Below, in pieces: positions 1 through 8,652 of a DNA stretch of 64,000 nucleotides. Numbering within the stretch: position 1 is the stretch's first letter; each line of letters starts with the position of its first letter. Where the stretch lies: positions 121,803-185,802 of the forward strand of contig NZ_JANSJE010000001.1 of NCBI RefSeq assembly GCF_047462415.1. The letters are read 5' to 3'. The notes beneath the pieces were generated by a model, which saw nothing but the letters and a program-made list of their open reading frames with translations, did no database searches and was not told where the DNA came from. The stretch is from Thermostichus sp047462415. GTDB lineage: Bacteria > Cyanobacteriota > Cyanobacteriia > Thermostichales > Thermostichaceae. A program made the translations under genes and the position numbers.

Positions 1-46
1 CCCTCACCCCTGGCCCCTCTCCCCTTGTGGGAGAGGGGGGAGAGTT
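1..46. repeat. Dispersed hairpin repeat inside the methyltransferase gene
   Basis: The CCCTCACCCC-type arm is followed by CCCCTCTCCCC, a short loop and GGGAGAGGGG, the same consensus as the intergenic copies at 18750, 29530, 32514, 47414, 54079, 54895 and 59591. Here it is translated on the minus strand as a Pro/Gly/Arg-rich stretch, after a segment that in relatives leads into the conserved NPW region. The reading frame stays open to the edge. Confidence 0.75.
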
Positions 47-2995
47 TTCATTCACTAGCACCGGCACGCGCTGGTAGATAGCCTTTGTCAGCTCGGCATC
101 CTGACGGGTGCGGAAGACGGGCAGAGTGCGGGTGTTGGGATTGATACGGGCAATGTCGTCGGCGGTTAGGGTGAATACACGGCGTGGGTCGCGCAGGTGT
201 TCGGTGCGAGTTGTAAAGAAGCTGAAGGTAGGGGTGCTCTCTGACGTGCTTCTCCTGCGGATGGTGAGCAGGCAGAACTTGTAACTGCGATGCACGCCAG
301 AGAAGATAGCTTCGCGGTTTTCAAAATCAAACAGGCTGACCAGTTGCCCCTTTTCCACCAGGTCGGCGAAGAAGAATTGGTTGGTGGCGTCGGTGGCGAT
401 GCCAGTTGGCACGATGATGCCGGCCCGCCCGCGAGGGTTGAGCAGGGCGCGGACGCGCTCGGCAAACACAGAGTAGGTGTTGATGCGCCCACGACCGGTA
501 TGGGGATATAGCCCACTGCCACGCAGGAAGCGGCTGGTGCTTTCGGCGGCGTGCAAGGCGCGCTGATAGTCTTGCCAGAGGGTGGGGTTGGTGTCGGCGA
601 GTGCTGCGATGAGCCGCCTGCGAGCGTCAGCGTTGGGTGCCTCAGCTATCACAGTGTCGCGGCTAGCGAAGAATTCCTGCTCCTCTAGCTGGATCATTTC
701 CCAGGGTGGGTTGCCGAGGATAACATCGAAGCCGCCCTCACCTCCCCAGCCCCCTTCTCCGGGCGAGGGGGGAAGGTGAAACACCTCCGGGAACTCCAGT
801 GGCCAGTGGAAGAAGCGCTGTTCGCAAGCCAGAGCTACGGCGGTGGCCAGAGCGCGGGAGTTGGCTCGATTTTCCAGCCGCTCGCTGACCGCTTTCGTGG
901 TAATGGCCGCCGAGAAGTCCGAGGTCAAGCGCTGGAAAAAGGCCGCCGTCCAAAGGTTGCAGGCTTCTGTCAGTTTCTGGTGTTCTGGGTTTTGACAGTA
1001 GCGGGTGTAGAGCTCCTGCTTGCGGCGTACATTGGCTGGCGAGTCGTCCTGGATAGCTTCGAGCTGCTGCCGCTCCTGGCTGAGCTGGGCCACCACCTGG
1101 TCGGCCTCAAGCGGCAGAGAAAGCTGGCCTGTTTCCAAATCCCTGCGCTCGGCGCGATTTCGCCCCTTCAGAGAGCGGGCAGCCTCCCTGGAGTCGGCAC
1201 TTACCGGCTCGAAAGCAGCATCAGGAAGGCCCTTTTCCAGAACCTTTAGATCCAGCACCCCCACCAGCGAGTCGCCACACTTGATGCGGTGATCGAGGAA
1301 GGTAAGCGGTTTGCCGGCGCAATGGGCCTCCAGCCAGAGGGCCACGCGGCAGAGTTCCACCGCCAAGGGGTTTTTGTCCACGCCGTAGAGGCAGTGGGCC
1401 ACCACGTCGCGGATGGCCTCGCGCACAGTCTCGGGGGCGGGCTCCTCTTCGCCGGTGCGAACCTTGGCCAGCTCCTTGCCCAGATGTCGGGCAGCCGCCA
1501 AGAGAAAATGCCCAGAGCCACAGGCGGGATCCAGAACCCGCAGCGATAGGATGGCCCGTTCCTTTTCCTCACGGCCGGCTGCAGACTTCAGCCGCTCCTG
1601 CAGCACTGGCTCCAGGGCCGAGCGGACAAGTTCTGCCACCAGCTCCGGCGGGGTGTAGTAGGAGCCGGTACTTTTGCGCTCGGAGCCGTAGCCTAAGTCA
1701 AAGCAGGGCACACTGCCTGAGGTGTCAATCTGGGGCCGGTAGTCGAGCAGGCTTTCGTAGACGGATCCCAGCTCCTCTACGTCCAAAGCGGCGTAGTTGA
1801 CCCGGCGCGGCGGCGAGGTCGCGTTCTCTTGGTAGTAGGCCAGGTGCCAGAAGGCCTGCAGCAGATCCCGGTTGCTCAGGCTGCACCCATCCAGCTCCAA
1901 AGGGGCAAACAACTCGCCGTTGAGAGGTGCAGCCCCTAGATGCTCTGCCAGCTCCTCCTGGGAAAGCACTCGCCAGAGCACCCGCAGGCTGCACCAGAGA
2001 TCCTCATGCTCCGTAAAAGCGCTGCGCCGCTCCAAAAGTCGCCGCAGCCGACTCACGCCGTAGTGATCCCGGTAGAGGGGGCTGGCGCTAATTAGCCCCC
2101 GCTCCTCCGAGACTAAGAGAAACAAAAAGCGGTAGACCAGCCGCAGCAGTTGCCGGTAGAACTCCTCCGGGGTAAGGCAGTTCGATCCTGGAGAACGCAG
2201 GTGGGAGTTTTTGGGATGGGCAAGAAAACCCTTGGCCAGGCCCTTGAGGCACTCTTCCACCCCATCCCGCAGCCGCTCGCGGACTCGCCCCCCCTGTTCC
2301 AGAGCCTGCTGGTAGTACTTCTCCAGCCAACACTCCCGCGCCTGCTCTGCCTTTTGGGGCAAACGGCTGCGGTGCAGCAGGCGAAACAGGATGGCAAAGT
2401 CGTTAAAGCGCTGCTCCTCTAGGATCTGCTGCAGGTCAAACTCCACATAGGCCTGCCGGCGCACAAAGGTGCTGTCCCGCAATAGACGGAGGGTCAGCCC
2501 GTTGGTGACGATGCCCCAGAGGTGCTCGCTGCGGTTGAGATACTCCTGCAGCAGTGAGTGAGGGGCTAGACGCGGCCTGCCGGTGGAAGTCAGCCGCCCC
2601 AGCTCCTGGCGTACCCCCACAATGTGTACCGGCGGAGCATCCTCTGCTTCGCCGGCGCGGTGCGAAATGGCAAAGGTAGCACCGTCCAGCTCATAGGCCC
2701 GTGGGTTGTAGCGCAGCTCGTAGCCCAGAAAGCTAAGAAAGGGAATAACCCAGGCATCGCGGGTAACCGACGTGGCCGGATCCCCTTCCGGCAGACGGGC
2801 CAGCCGGCGGCGGAAAACTTCCCACTGGGTGCGGGCCTCGGCAAAGACGCTGGCAATTTCTTCCGTCAGGCTGCGCTTGTCTTCTAGCCCAAAGTCTTTC
2901 GGCTTCTGGCCTGACAGCTCGCCAGCCAAAAGCTGCTCCAGAATGTCCGGCCCCAAGAGGCCCCCTTCAAGGCGTACAGCAGGAAATTGGCTCAT
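1..2995 (-). CDS. Large N6-adenine DNA methyltransferase, Eco57I/DrmMI-like (partial, runs off left edge)
   Basis: One uninterrupted frame reads from ATG at 2995 to base 1 (at least 998 residues) with no stop, so the gene continues beyond the window. About residue 489 is the SAM-binding motif I (LDPACGSGHFL), and about residue 760 is motif IV NPPW, typical of N6-adenine methylases. The N-terminal half resembles the helical region of Eco57I/PglX-like enzymes. The C-terminal specificity region is not visible. The start overlaps the stop of the upstream helicase (ATGA at 2992-2995), so the two are probably translationally coupled. Two stretches of a dispersed repeat are read in frame, at 733-775 just before NPPW and at 1-46. 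Role, inferred: host-DNA modification partner of a defence system such as class 1 DISARM; a type IIG-like or BREX PglX-like enzyme is the alternative. The motifs are seen directly; the system assignment is inference. Confidence 0.85.
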   Translation of the reverse strand, partial: MSQFPAVRLEGGLLGPDILEQLLAGELSGQKPKDFGLEDKRSLTEEIASVFAEARTQWEVFRRRLARLPEGDPATSVTRDAWVIPFLSFLGYELRYNPRAYELDGATFAISHRAGEAEDAPPVHIVGVRQELGRLTSTGRPRLAPHSLLQEYLNRSEHLWGIVTNGLTLRLLRDSTFVRRQAYVEFDLQQILEEQRFNDFAILFRLLHRSRLPQKAEQARECWLEKYYQQALEQGGRVRERLRDGVEECLKGLAKGFLAHPKNSHLRSPGSNCLTPEEFYRQLLRLVYRFLFLLVSEERGLISASPLYRDHYGVSRLRRLLERRSAFTEHEDLWCSLRVLWRVLSQEELAEHLGAAPLNGELFAPLELDGCSLSNRDLLQAFWHLAYYQENATSPPRRVNYAALDVEELGSVYESLLDYRPQIDTSGSVPCFDLGYGSERKSTGSYYTPPELVAELVRSALEPVLQERLKSAAGREEKERAILSLRVLDPACGSGHFLLAAARHLGKELAKVRTGEEEPAPETVREAIRDVVAHCLYGVDKNPLAVELCRVALWLEAHCAGKPLTFLDHRIKCGDSLVGVLDLKVLEKGLPDAAFEPVSADSREAARSLKGRNRAERRDLETGQLSLPLEADQVVAQLSQERQQLEAIQDDSPANVRRKQELYTRYCQNPEHQKLTEACNLWTAAFFQRLTSDFSAAITTKAVSERLENRANSRALATAVALACEQRFFHWPLEFPEVFHLPPSPGEGGWGGEGGFDVILGNPPWEMIQLEEQEFFASRDTVIAEAPNADARRRLIAALADTNPTLWQDYQRALHAAESTSRFLRGSGLYPHTGRGRINTYSVFAERVRALLNPRGRAGIIVPTGIATDATNQFFFADLVEKGQLVSLFDFENREAIFSGVHRSYKFCLLTIRRRSTSESTPTFSFFTTRTEHLRDPRRVFTLTADDIARINPNTRTLPVFRTRQDAELTKAIYQRVPVLVNENSPPSPTRGEGPGVR
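733..775. repeat. Dispersed repeat inserted in frame just before methylase motif IV
   Basis: CCCTCACCTCCCCAGCCCCC followed by TTCTCCGGGCGAGGGGG matches the repeat arm and its inverted partner. On the coding (minus) strand it is read as LPPSPGEGGWGGEG between the conserved FHWPLEFPEVF and GFDVILGNPPW segments, about 14 extra residues. The insertion leaves the frame intact. Confidence 0.7.
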
Positions 2996-5877
2996 CTGGA
3001 CAGCAGAGGTTGTAGGACAAGAATTCCCAGCAGATCGGGGGGAAACTGCGGCTTAACCTCCAGCCCGCGCACGCGCTGGGAGATGGCCTGTCGGATGCGC
3101 TTGTGGGCCTCAGCCAGCTCGCCAGCTCGCTGGAAAATGGCCTCCCGGATCCCTTGCTGAAGGGGGTGTCCTAGACCCCAGTTTTCTGCAGTCGGCGGCC
3201 AGGGGCTGAGGCTGTCTAGCACCTGCTGCACCAACTCCTGCTTTTCTACAAGCGGCAGGTTGGCATCTGGCTTGGCTGCGGCCAAAAGCTGGAGCGCTGC
3301 CCTACTTTCCAGCCAGCGGGCTTCGCCTCTTTCTAGGCCAACCCCTCCCAGCACCAGCACCTCCTCCGCTAGCAGAGGCTGAGCCAGCGGCTGCTCCACT
3401 AGGTAGCGCACCCGCAGCAACAAGAGGGTGGTGAGCGCAGCCACAGCCCGTGTCCGAATGACCCCGCAGCGGGAGACGACGGCCTCTTCAGGCTTATCTA
3501 AGGCCTTCTCTAACAAAAAGTGGGCCAGGGCAGCGATGAGGCGGTGGTTGCGGCCAACGTATTCCGCTCCTTCCGGCGTGGGGGAGATGAAGCTAATCCG
3601 CCACTGTCCACCCTTGGGCTGGGGCAGGACTGAACGAATGGCCTCCGGCAGGGTTGCCGTGCCCTCCTGGCTGAGGTTGACCCGGAAGACTCCAGACTGC
3701 CGGTCAGGGATCACAGCCAGGCCTAGGCGCTGGGCAGCAGTTAGAAAAAATTGCTGCACGGCCTGCGGATCCCCCAGCACAGCGTCTGTGGCCTCCAGTT
3801 CCCGCTGCACTTCTTCCGGCTTGAGGGATCGCTGGGCAAAACGGGTGCGGTTGCGCCGCTCCTGCTCAGCAGAGCGATCCCACTGGGCGTGAAACTGGCT
3901 CACCTCTGCCATCCCCAGATCCAGCGCCAACTGGCGCTCCCCTGAGCCGGATCCCTGGCGCAGAAAAAGGGCCTCCAGCACCGCCTGGGTAACGCTTTCA
4001 CTCGCTTCGGGCACAGGCACGTGGGTGCCAAGGGTGCGGCGGATTTCCCGCGCCTTGTCCAGCAGCACCTGCAGCACCGCACCGTCCACAGGGTTATCCC
4101 GCCCGAAAAAGCGGACGACCTTGACCCGTTCGGCCCGTTGGCCATAGCGATCCACCCGCCCCTCCCGCTGTTCCAGCCGGTTGGGGTTCCAGGGCAGGTC
4201 GTAGTGGATGACGGCTGTAAACTTTTCCTGCAGGTTGATCCCTTCCGAGAGGCAGTCGGTGGCCACCAGCACCCGTGGCTGGTCAACGGCAATTTCCGCA
4301 ATCTTGGCCTCCCGTTCCTCGTCGCCCATGCGGCCGGTTACGCAGGCTACCTGAGTTGCGGATCCCAGGTGCTGCCGAAGGTGGTCGGCAAGATACCCTG
4401 CTGTGGCCACATAGCGGCACCAGAGAATGGGGTGAAAGCCCTCGGCGAGGAGCCGCTTCACCAGCTCGATGGCCCGCGCCAGCTTGGTGTCTTGGTCTAC
4501 GCCGTGAAGTTGGTGGGCCAGACGGGCAAGCTCCCGCAACCGGCGGCGGTCGCTGTCGGGCAGAGTTTGCTCTGCAGCTTCAAGAGCTGGCAGCGGTAAT
4601 TCGTCGTCAGTACGCTCTTGTCCCGACTCGAACACCCAGCGGCTAAAGCTCTCCTCAGCCTCTTCTTCCCGAGAGCCTGCGCTGCGATTGGCCAGCGCCG
4701 CCAGAGCCGCTGCCGGACTGGACATGACACAGCGCAAAAGAGCCAGCGCCCCCCAGTAGCGTACGCGCCGCCGCCGCTGCTCCATCTGCTGGCCGGTGCG
4801 CACCAGCTCCGAGCAGAAGGCATAGGTGCGCTCAAACAGCTCGCGGTAGCAGCGTGAAAGGTCATAGGTCTCATCTTCAGCTTCCCGGGTTGGGAAGCAG
4901 GCGGTTTCTTGCCAGGTCTCCTTGATGTCCCGCCGTGTGCGCTGGACAAAGTGACGGGCCAGCTCGATGCGCTGGTTCTCCTTGAGATCCTGAAGATCCC
5001 ACTCCTCGAACTCCGGCCGCAGCAGCCCCAGCAACGACCGGAAGGCCTCTGGGATGCCGCTGTGGGGAGTAGCCGTCAGCAGGATTAGGTGGCGGTTGGG
5101 CGCTTGGGCAATAGCTCTCAAAAGAGCATGCCGCTCCTGCTGAGCTCTGCCGGAACTGGCCGCTGCCGCCCCGTGCACTTCGTCGGCAATGATCAGCTCA
5201 GGACAAAACTGCAGAAATTGAGGGCGGTTGCGTTCCGTTTTAACAAAATCAATGCTGGCCACCTGCACCGGGAAGTATTCGTAGAGATTTTGTCCCGGCG
5301 GGGTTTGCCGCTCCAGTTGCCCTACCGTCCCCGACCGGATAACTACCGGCTCGAGGTTAAACTTTTCCGCCAGCTCCCTGGCCCACTGCTCGCACAAGTA
5401 AGGCGGGCAGAGGACACAAAAGCGGCGGATCTCGCCGCGATCCAGAAGTTCTCTGGCTATCAGCAGCGCTTCAATGGTCTTGCCCACTCCCACATCATCG
5501 GCAATAAATAGCCGCACCGGATCAAGGCGCAGCGCCATGAGCAACGGCACAAACTGGTAGGTTCGTGGCCGGATGGAGATGCGGCCCAGCGAGCGGAAGG
5601 GAGTGGCGCCCTCGCGCAAGATAAGGCGCGCTGCCTGCCAGAGGAGATGGGCGGCTGCAGCATCGGCAACTTGGTCGGCGCGGGGCAGCGGGAAGAAGGC
5701 CGGCTCGATGCGCTCAAAGGGCAAGGTGCCGCCTATGAGGTTCATCAGTTGTCGGTGAAGGCAAATCGCGTCCTCTGGCGTGCCAGTAAGGGGCCGCAGC
5801 ACCACCCCTTCTTCGGAATCAGCGGGGAGCACCACCCACTCGCGCTCGCGGCAGCGGACAATCGAACCAGGCTGCAT
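2992..5877 (-). CDS. SNF2-family helicase (DrmD-like)
   Basis: This 961-residue superfamily 2 ATPase has Walker A (DDVGVGKT, residues 127-134), a DEVH box (232-235), motif III TATPHSG (268-274), and in the second RecA-like lobe ATDCLSEGINLQ (539-550) and the arginine-finger motif QREGRVDRYGQ (570-580). It belongs with the HepA/SNF2-like helicases found beside phage-defence methylases. It is the first gene of a two-gene minus-strand operon and overlaps the methyltransferase by four bases. In class 1 DISARM an SNF2 helicase (DrmD) accompanies an adenine methylase (DrmMI) and drmA, drmB and drmC; the last three would lie left of base 1 if this is that system. All helicase motifs look intact, so it is probably active. 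The helicase assignment is firm; the DISARM link is inferred. Confidence 0.9.
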   Translation of the reverse strand: MQPGSIVRCREREWVVLPADSEEGVVLRPLTGTPEDAICLHRQLMNLIGGTLPFERIEPAFFPLPRADQVADAAAAHLLWQAARLILREGATPFRSLGRISIRPRTYQFVPLLMALRLDPVRLFIADDVGVGKTIEALLIARELLDRGEIRRFCVLCPPYLCEQWARELAEKFNLEPVVIRSGTVGQLERQTPPGQNLYEYFPVQVASIDFVKTERNRPQFLQFCPELIIADEVHGAAAASSGRAQQERHALLRAIAQAPNRHLILLTATPHSGIPEAFRSLLGLLRPEFEEWDLQDLKENQRIELARHFVQRTRRDIKETWQETACFPTREAEDETYDLSRCYRELFERTYAFCSELVRTGQQMEQRRRRVRYWGALALLRCVMSSPAAALAALANRSAGSREEEAEESFSRWVFESGQERTDDELPLPALEAAEQTLPDSDRRRLRELARLAHQLHGVDQDTKLARAIELVKRLLAEGFHPILWCRYVATAGYLADHLRQHLGSATQVACVTGRMGDEEREAKIAEIAVDQPRVLVATDCLSEGINLQEKFTAVIHYDLPWNPNRLEQREGRVDRYGQRAERVKVVRFFGRDNPVDGAVLQVLLDKAREIRRTLGTHVPVPEASESVTQAVLEALFLRQGSGSGERQLALDLGMAEVSQFHAQWDRSAEQERRNRTRFAQRSLKPEEVQRELEATDAVLGDPQAVQQFFLTAAQRLGLAVIPDRQSGVFRVNLSQEGTATLPEAIRSVLPQPKGGQWRISFISPTPEGAEYVGRNHRLIAALAHFLLEKALDKPEEAVVSRCGVIRTRAVAALTTLLLLRVRYLVEQPLAQPLLAEEVLVLGGVGLERGEARWLESRAALQLLAAAKPDANLPLVEKQELVQQVLDSLSPWPPTAENWGLGHPLQQGIREAIFQRAGELAEAHKRIRQAISQRVRGLEVKPQFPPDLLGILVLQPLLSR

Positions 5878-6053
5878 CGATTGGGATCCCTATGAGCGAC
5901 TCACCTTCCTTTACCGCATCTTTGCCGCTCTTTGGGGTAACTGCCGAACTTCTTCGCCTTTTTCGGGGGCGCTGACCTTAGATTTGCCTCTTACAGGCCA
6001 GGGATCCCATCCCCTTTCCCTGGCCCTCATCAATAAGTTAAGAATGGGCAAGT

Positions 6054-6390
6054 TTGACACTCCCACCGCCTAAAGGCAGGGGATTCTTACGCAGTTCAAA
6101 AATGAACTCGTAAAGGCGCTGTCAAGACACCTCTAGACAGAACCTTGAGGCAAAGCCCCAAGGTTCTGCTTACTTTTCTGATCGCATTCTGATCGCATAA
6201 GCAGGACGGAGTCCTTGCAGGTTGGCTGAGACGTTAGTATCTCCCGGACGCTTGCCACCGGTCGGGTTTTTCACCGTTTTAGGGGCTCGCCTGGGAACGG
6301 CACGTCTCGGTGACAACCATACCATTGATGAGCAACTAAAGTTGCTTACGGGCTTTTCCGCCCCGCACTAAAGTACGGGGCTACCAAGCT
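6054..6390. mobile_element. Non-coding IS200/IS605-like relic, copy 1 (structured)
   Basis: The copy starts with TTGACACTCCC and a hairpin around 6064-6080 (GCCT/AGGC stem). It has a central hairpin at 6142-6164 (CCTTG-GGC/GCC-CAAGG), a small one at 6333-6346 (GCAACTAAAGTTGC), and a terminal hairpin at 6361-6380 (CCCCG-ACT/AGT-CGGGG) followed by CTACCAAGC. The second copy at 32571-32845 shares the order and much of the sequence, with paired changes in the stems. There is no ORF of note. The termini resemble cyanobacterial IS200/IS605 ends, so this is a MITE or an IS remnant that may contain an omega-RNA-like scaffold. It accounts for most of the 595-base gap between the helicase and the next gene. 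Confidence 0.65.
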
Positions 6391-6472
6391 ATCCCTCTGT
6401 GTGTTACGCTTAACTCGCTAGGGAGTATGTTGCGACCTTTCCGGTGCCGGTTCCAAATTCCAGGGTGGGCAG

Positions 6473-6808
6473 ATGAGCGACGAACAGTTGGATGATTTGC
6501 AGGAGGCTATGAGCACTGCTGGTCGATCGATCAAAAAAGCGGCCCGACGTGGAGCCTATGAAACTGCCCAGACAGTAGGAGAGGAGCGACGGCGCATCCG
6601 TATTCGCACCCTGGATGGCACCGATATTCGCGGCGAGGTATTCCTAGAAGGGACGAAGTTCGAGCGACGGGTTTCCAGCCTGCTCAACGACGAGCGCACG
6701 TTTGTCCCCTTAACCGACTCGGAAATGTTCATCAACGGACACCGCGTCGCCCATGCCGACTTTATCTGCGTCAACAAAAACGCCATTTCCTACGTTCTGG
6801 AAGAATAG
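6473..6808 (+). CDS. Conserved small protein, possibly DUF6812-like
   Basis: This 111-residue protein has no signal peptide. After a short charged N-terminus (1-40) it has a beta-rich segment with a GTDIRGEVFLE turn and FVPLTDSEMFINGHRV, ending in a conserved-looking FICVNKNAISYVLEE. It looks like a small beta-barrel domain of the DUF6812 type; I recognise the pattern only weakly and give no function. It lies seven bases upstream of the longest frame of the cyclic-nucleotide-binding protein and on the same strand, so the two may be co-transcribed. Confidence 0.65.
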   Translation: MSDEQLDDLQEAMSTAGRSIKKAARRGAYETAQTVGEERRRIRIRTLDGTDIRGEVFLEGTKFERRVSSLLNDERTFVPLTDSEMFINGHRVAHADFICVNKNAISYVLEE

Positions 6809-6895
6809 CCTGGCTTGAACCGTCAATCGAGTCGTTTGGGTTGTCCCCCAACCTCTGGGGTGGCTCTCTCCCGATACGATGTCAGCGGCGGTAGG

Positions 6896-7453
6896 ATGAA
6901 ACAGAGCTGGCCCCAAGCACTTCCAGCCGCTGACCCGATGAGCAGCACCCGTTATCCGTTTGAGCGTGTTCGCGACCACTTGCTCTTTCAGTCCTTGGCA
7001 GATGCTGAGTGGAAGGCATTGACGGCTGCCCTACTGCCCAGTCGCTTTTCTCCCGGCCAGGTAATCTTCCAAGAAGGGGATCCCAGCAGCGACCTGTACG
7101 TAGTTCTCAGCGGGATCGTGGAGCTGCGGCGCCAGTACATGCGCTATCCCGGCGATTACTGGCTGGCAACACTGCATGCTGGGCGCGTGTTTGGAGAACT
7201 TTCCTTGCTGACGGGGCGGCGGCGCTCCTTTACCGCAGTGAGCCTAACCGAGGTGCAAACCCTGCGCCTCTCCAGCGAAGGGCTGCTCCTATTGCCCCTG
7301 GAAGTCCAGGTGAAGCTTTACCGCGCCTGGACCCAGATCATCGGCGAGCGCCTCTTTTGGCTCGACAGCATGTTCGCAGATCTCCTGGAACAACGGGGGG
7401 CGGAAAATGTCGCCTCGGCTATGGCCCTGCTGCAGCAGCGCTATCCTGCTTGA
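6896..7453 (+). CDS. Cyclic-nucleotide-binding-domain protein (Crp-like fold, no HTH)
   Basis: This roughly 185-residue protein has a single cNMP-binding beta-roll (PFERVRDHLLFQSL to GRVFGELSLLTGRRRSFTAVS). The phosphate-binding-cassette position reads GELSLLTGRRRSFTA, close to the family pattern. After the domain comes only a helical segment, with no winged-helix DNA-binding domain, so it is a stand-alone sensor or regulatory domain rather than a Crp-type transcription factor. The longest frame opens at 6815, but I chose ATG 6896 (GTAGG upstream); ATG 6938 is also possible. It sits downstream of the small conserved protein and upstream of gap2. The ligand cannot be told from the sequence. 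Confidence 0.75.
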   Translation: MKQSWPQALPAADPMSSTRYPFERVRDHLLFQSLADAEWKALTAALLPSRFSPGQVIFQEGDPSSDLYVVLSGIVELRRQYMRYPGDYWLATLHAGRVFGELSLLTGRRRSFTAVSLTEVQTLRLSSEGLLLLPLEVQVKLYRAWTQIIGERLFWLDSMFADLLEQRGAENVASAMALLQQRYPA

Positions 7454-7632
7454 GGAAAAAGAACCCCTGCCGGCAGGCTGGGATCCCTAGAATCAAGGTT
7501 CTGGCGCTCCTACAAAGAAGCCAAAAATCAAGCGGTGGGATCCCAAATTTTATCTTCAGAATAGCCAGGGCTTGCGGTATTATGTGCTAAGCAGCAGCTC
7601 CCGAAGCATTTCAAGCAGCGAGGTTAAGAGCA

Positions 7633-8652
7633 GTGGTCAGGGTAGCCATCAACGGATTCGGTCGCATCGGTCGCAACTTTTTGCGTTGTTGGCTGGGGCG
7701 CTCCCAGTCCAACTTGGATATTGTTGCCATCAACGACACCTCAGACGCTCGCACGGCTGCCCATCTGCTCAAGTACGACTCCATCCTCGGGCCGCTGCAA
7801 GGGGCGGAAGTAGAGGCCGCCGAGGGTGGCCTGCTGGTTAACGGCAAGCATATCCACGCCGTTTCCGATCGCAACCCCAGCAACCTGCCCTGGAAAGAGT
7901 GGAAAGTGGATCTTGTTATTGAGGCCACAGGTGTTTTTGTAGACTACCAGGGTGCCTCTAAACACATAGAGGCGGGAGCCAAGAAGGTGGTGATCACGGC
8001 TCCGGCCAAGGGAGGCGACATCCCTACCTTTGTGTATGGCGTTAACCAACACACCTATGACCCGGTGCGGCACAACATTGTCAGCAACGCCAGTTGCACC
8101 ACCAACTGCCTTACCCCCCTCCTCAAAGTGCTGCTGGACAAGTTCGGCGTCCTGCGGGCTACGATGACCACCACCCACAGCTACACCGGCGACCAGCGGA
8201 TTTTGGATGGTGGCCACCGCGATCTGCGACGGGCGCGGGCGGCGGCGCTGAGCATGGTGCCCACTACCACCGGGGCGGCCAAGGCAGTAGCGCTGGTGAT
8301 CCCCGAACTGAAGGGCAAGCTGAACGGGGTGGCAGTACGGGTTCCCACGCCCAATGTGTCGCTGGTGGACTTGGTGGTGCAAACAGAGCGGCGTGTGATT
8401 GCCGAAGAGGTGAACGCGGCTCTCAAGGAAGCTTCAGAGACCACGATGAAAGGGATCATTGCCTACTCCGATATCCCCTTGGTCTCCATCGACTATCGCG
8501 GCCACGACTGCTCGGCGATTGTGGATGCGGAGATGACCAGTGTGCTGGACGGGGATCTGGTGAAGGTGATGGCCTGGTACGACAACGAGTGGGGCTACTC
8601 GCAGCGGGTGCTGGATCTGGCTGAATACATGGCTGCTCACTGGGTTGAGTAG
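7633..8652 (+). CDS. gap2: Glyceraldehyde-3-phosphate dehydrogenase, Gap2 type
   Basis: This 339-residue enzyme interconverts 1,3-bisphosphoglycerate and glyceraldehyde 3-phosphate. The N-terminal Rossmann signature is INGFGRIGRN (7-16), the catalytic site SNASCTTNC has Cys155, and His182 is the partner base. The sequence is much closer to the photosynthetic Gap2 (Calvin cycle, NADPH/NADH) than to glycolytic Gap1. Translation starts at GTG 7633. The 3' end overlaps the convergent 2H phosphoesterase by 16 bases. Family identity is certain; dual cofactor use is inferred from the Gap2 class. Confidence 0.97.
   Translation: MVRVAINGFGRIGRNFLRCWLGRSQSNLDIVAINDTSDARTAAHLLKYDSILGPLQGAEVEAAEGGLLVNGKHIHAVSDRNPSNLPWKEWKVDLVIEATGVFVDYQGASKHIEAGAKKVVITAPAKGGDIPTFVYGVNQHTYDPVRHNIVSNASCTTNCLTPLLKVLLDKFGVLRATMTTTHSYTGDQRILDGGHRDLRRARAAALSMVPTTTGAAKAVALVIPELKGKLNGVAVRVPTPNVSLVDLVVQTERRVIAEEVNAALKEASETTMKGIIAYSDIPLVSIDYRGHDCSAIVDAEMTSVLDGDLVKVMAWYDNEWGYSQRVLDLAEYMAAHWVE

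Noticed and set aside
5892..5975. 27-codon plus-strand ORF just upstream of the helicase
   Set aside because: It has a poor ribosome site and no coherent composition, and it is divergent from the helicase start by 14 bases; more likely chance or promoter DNA.
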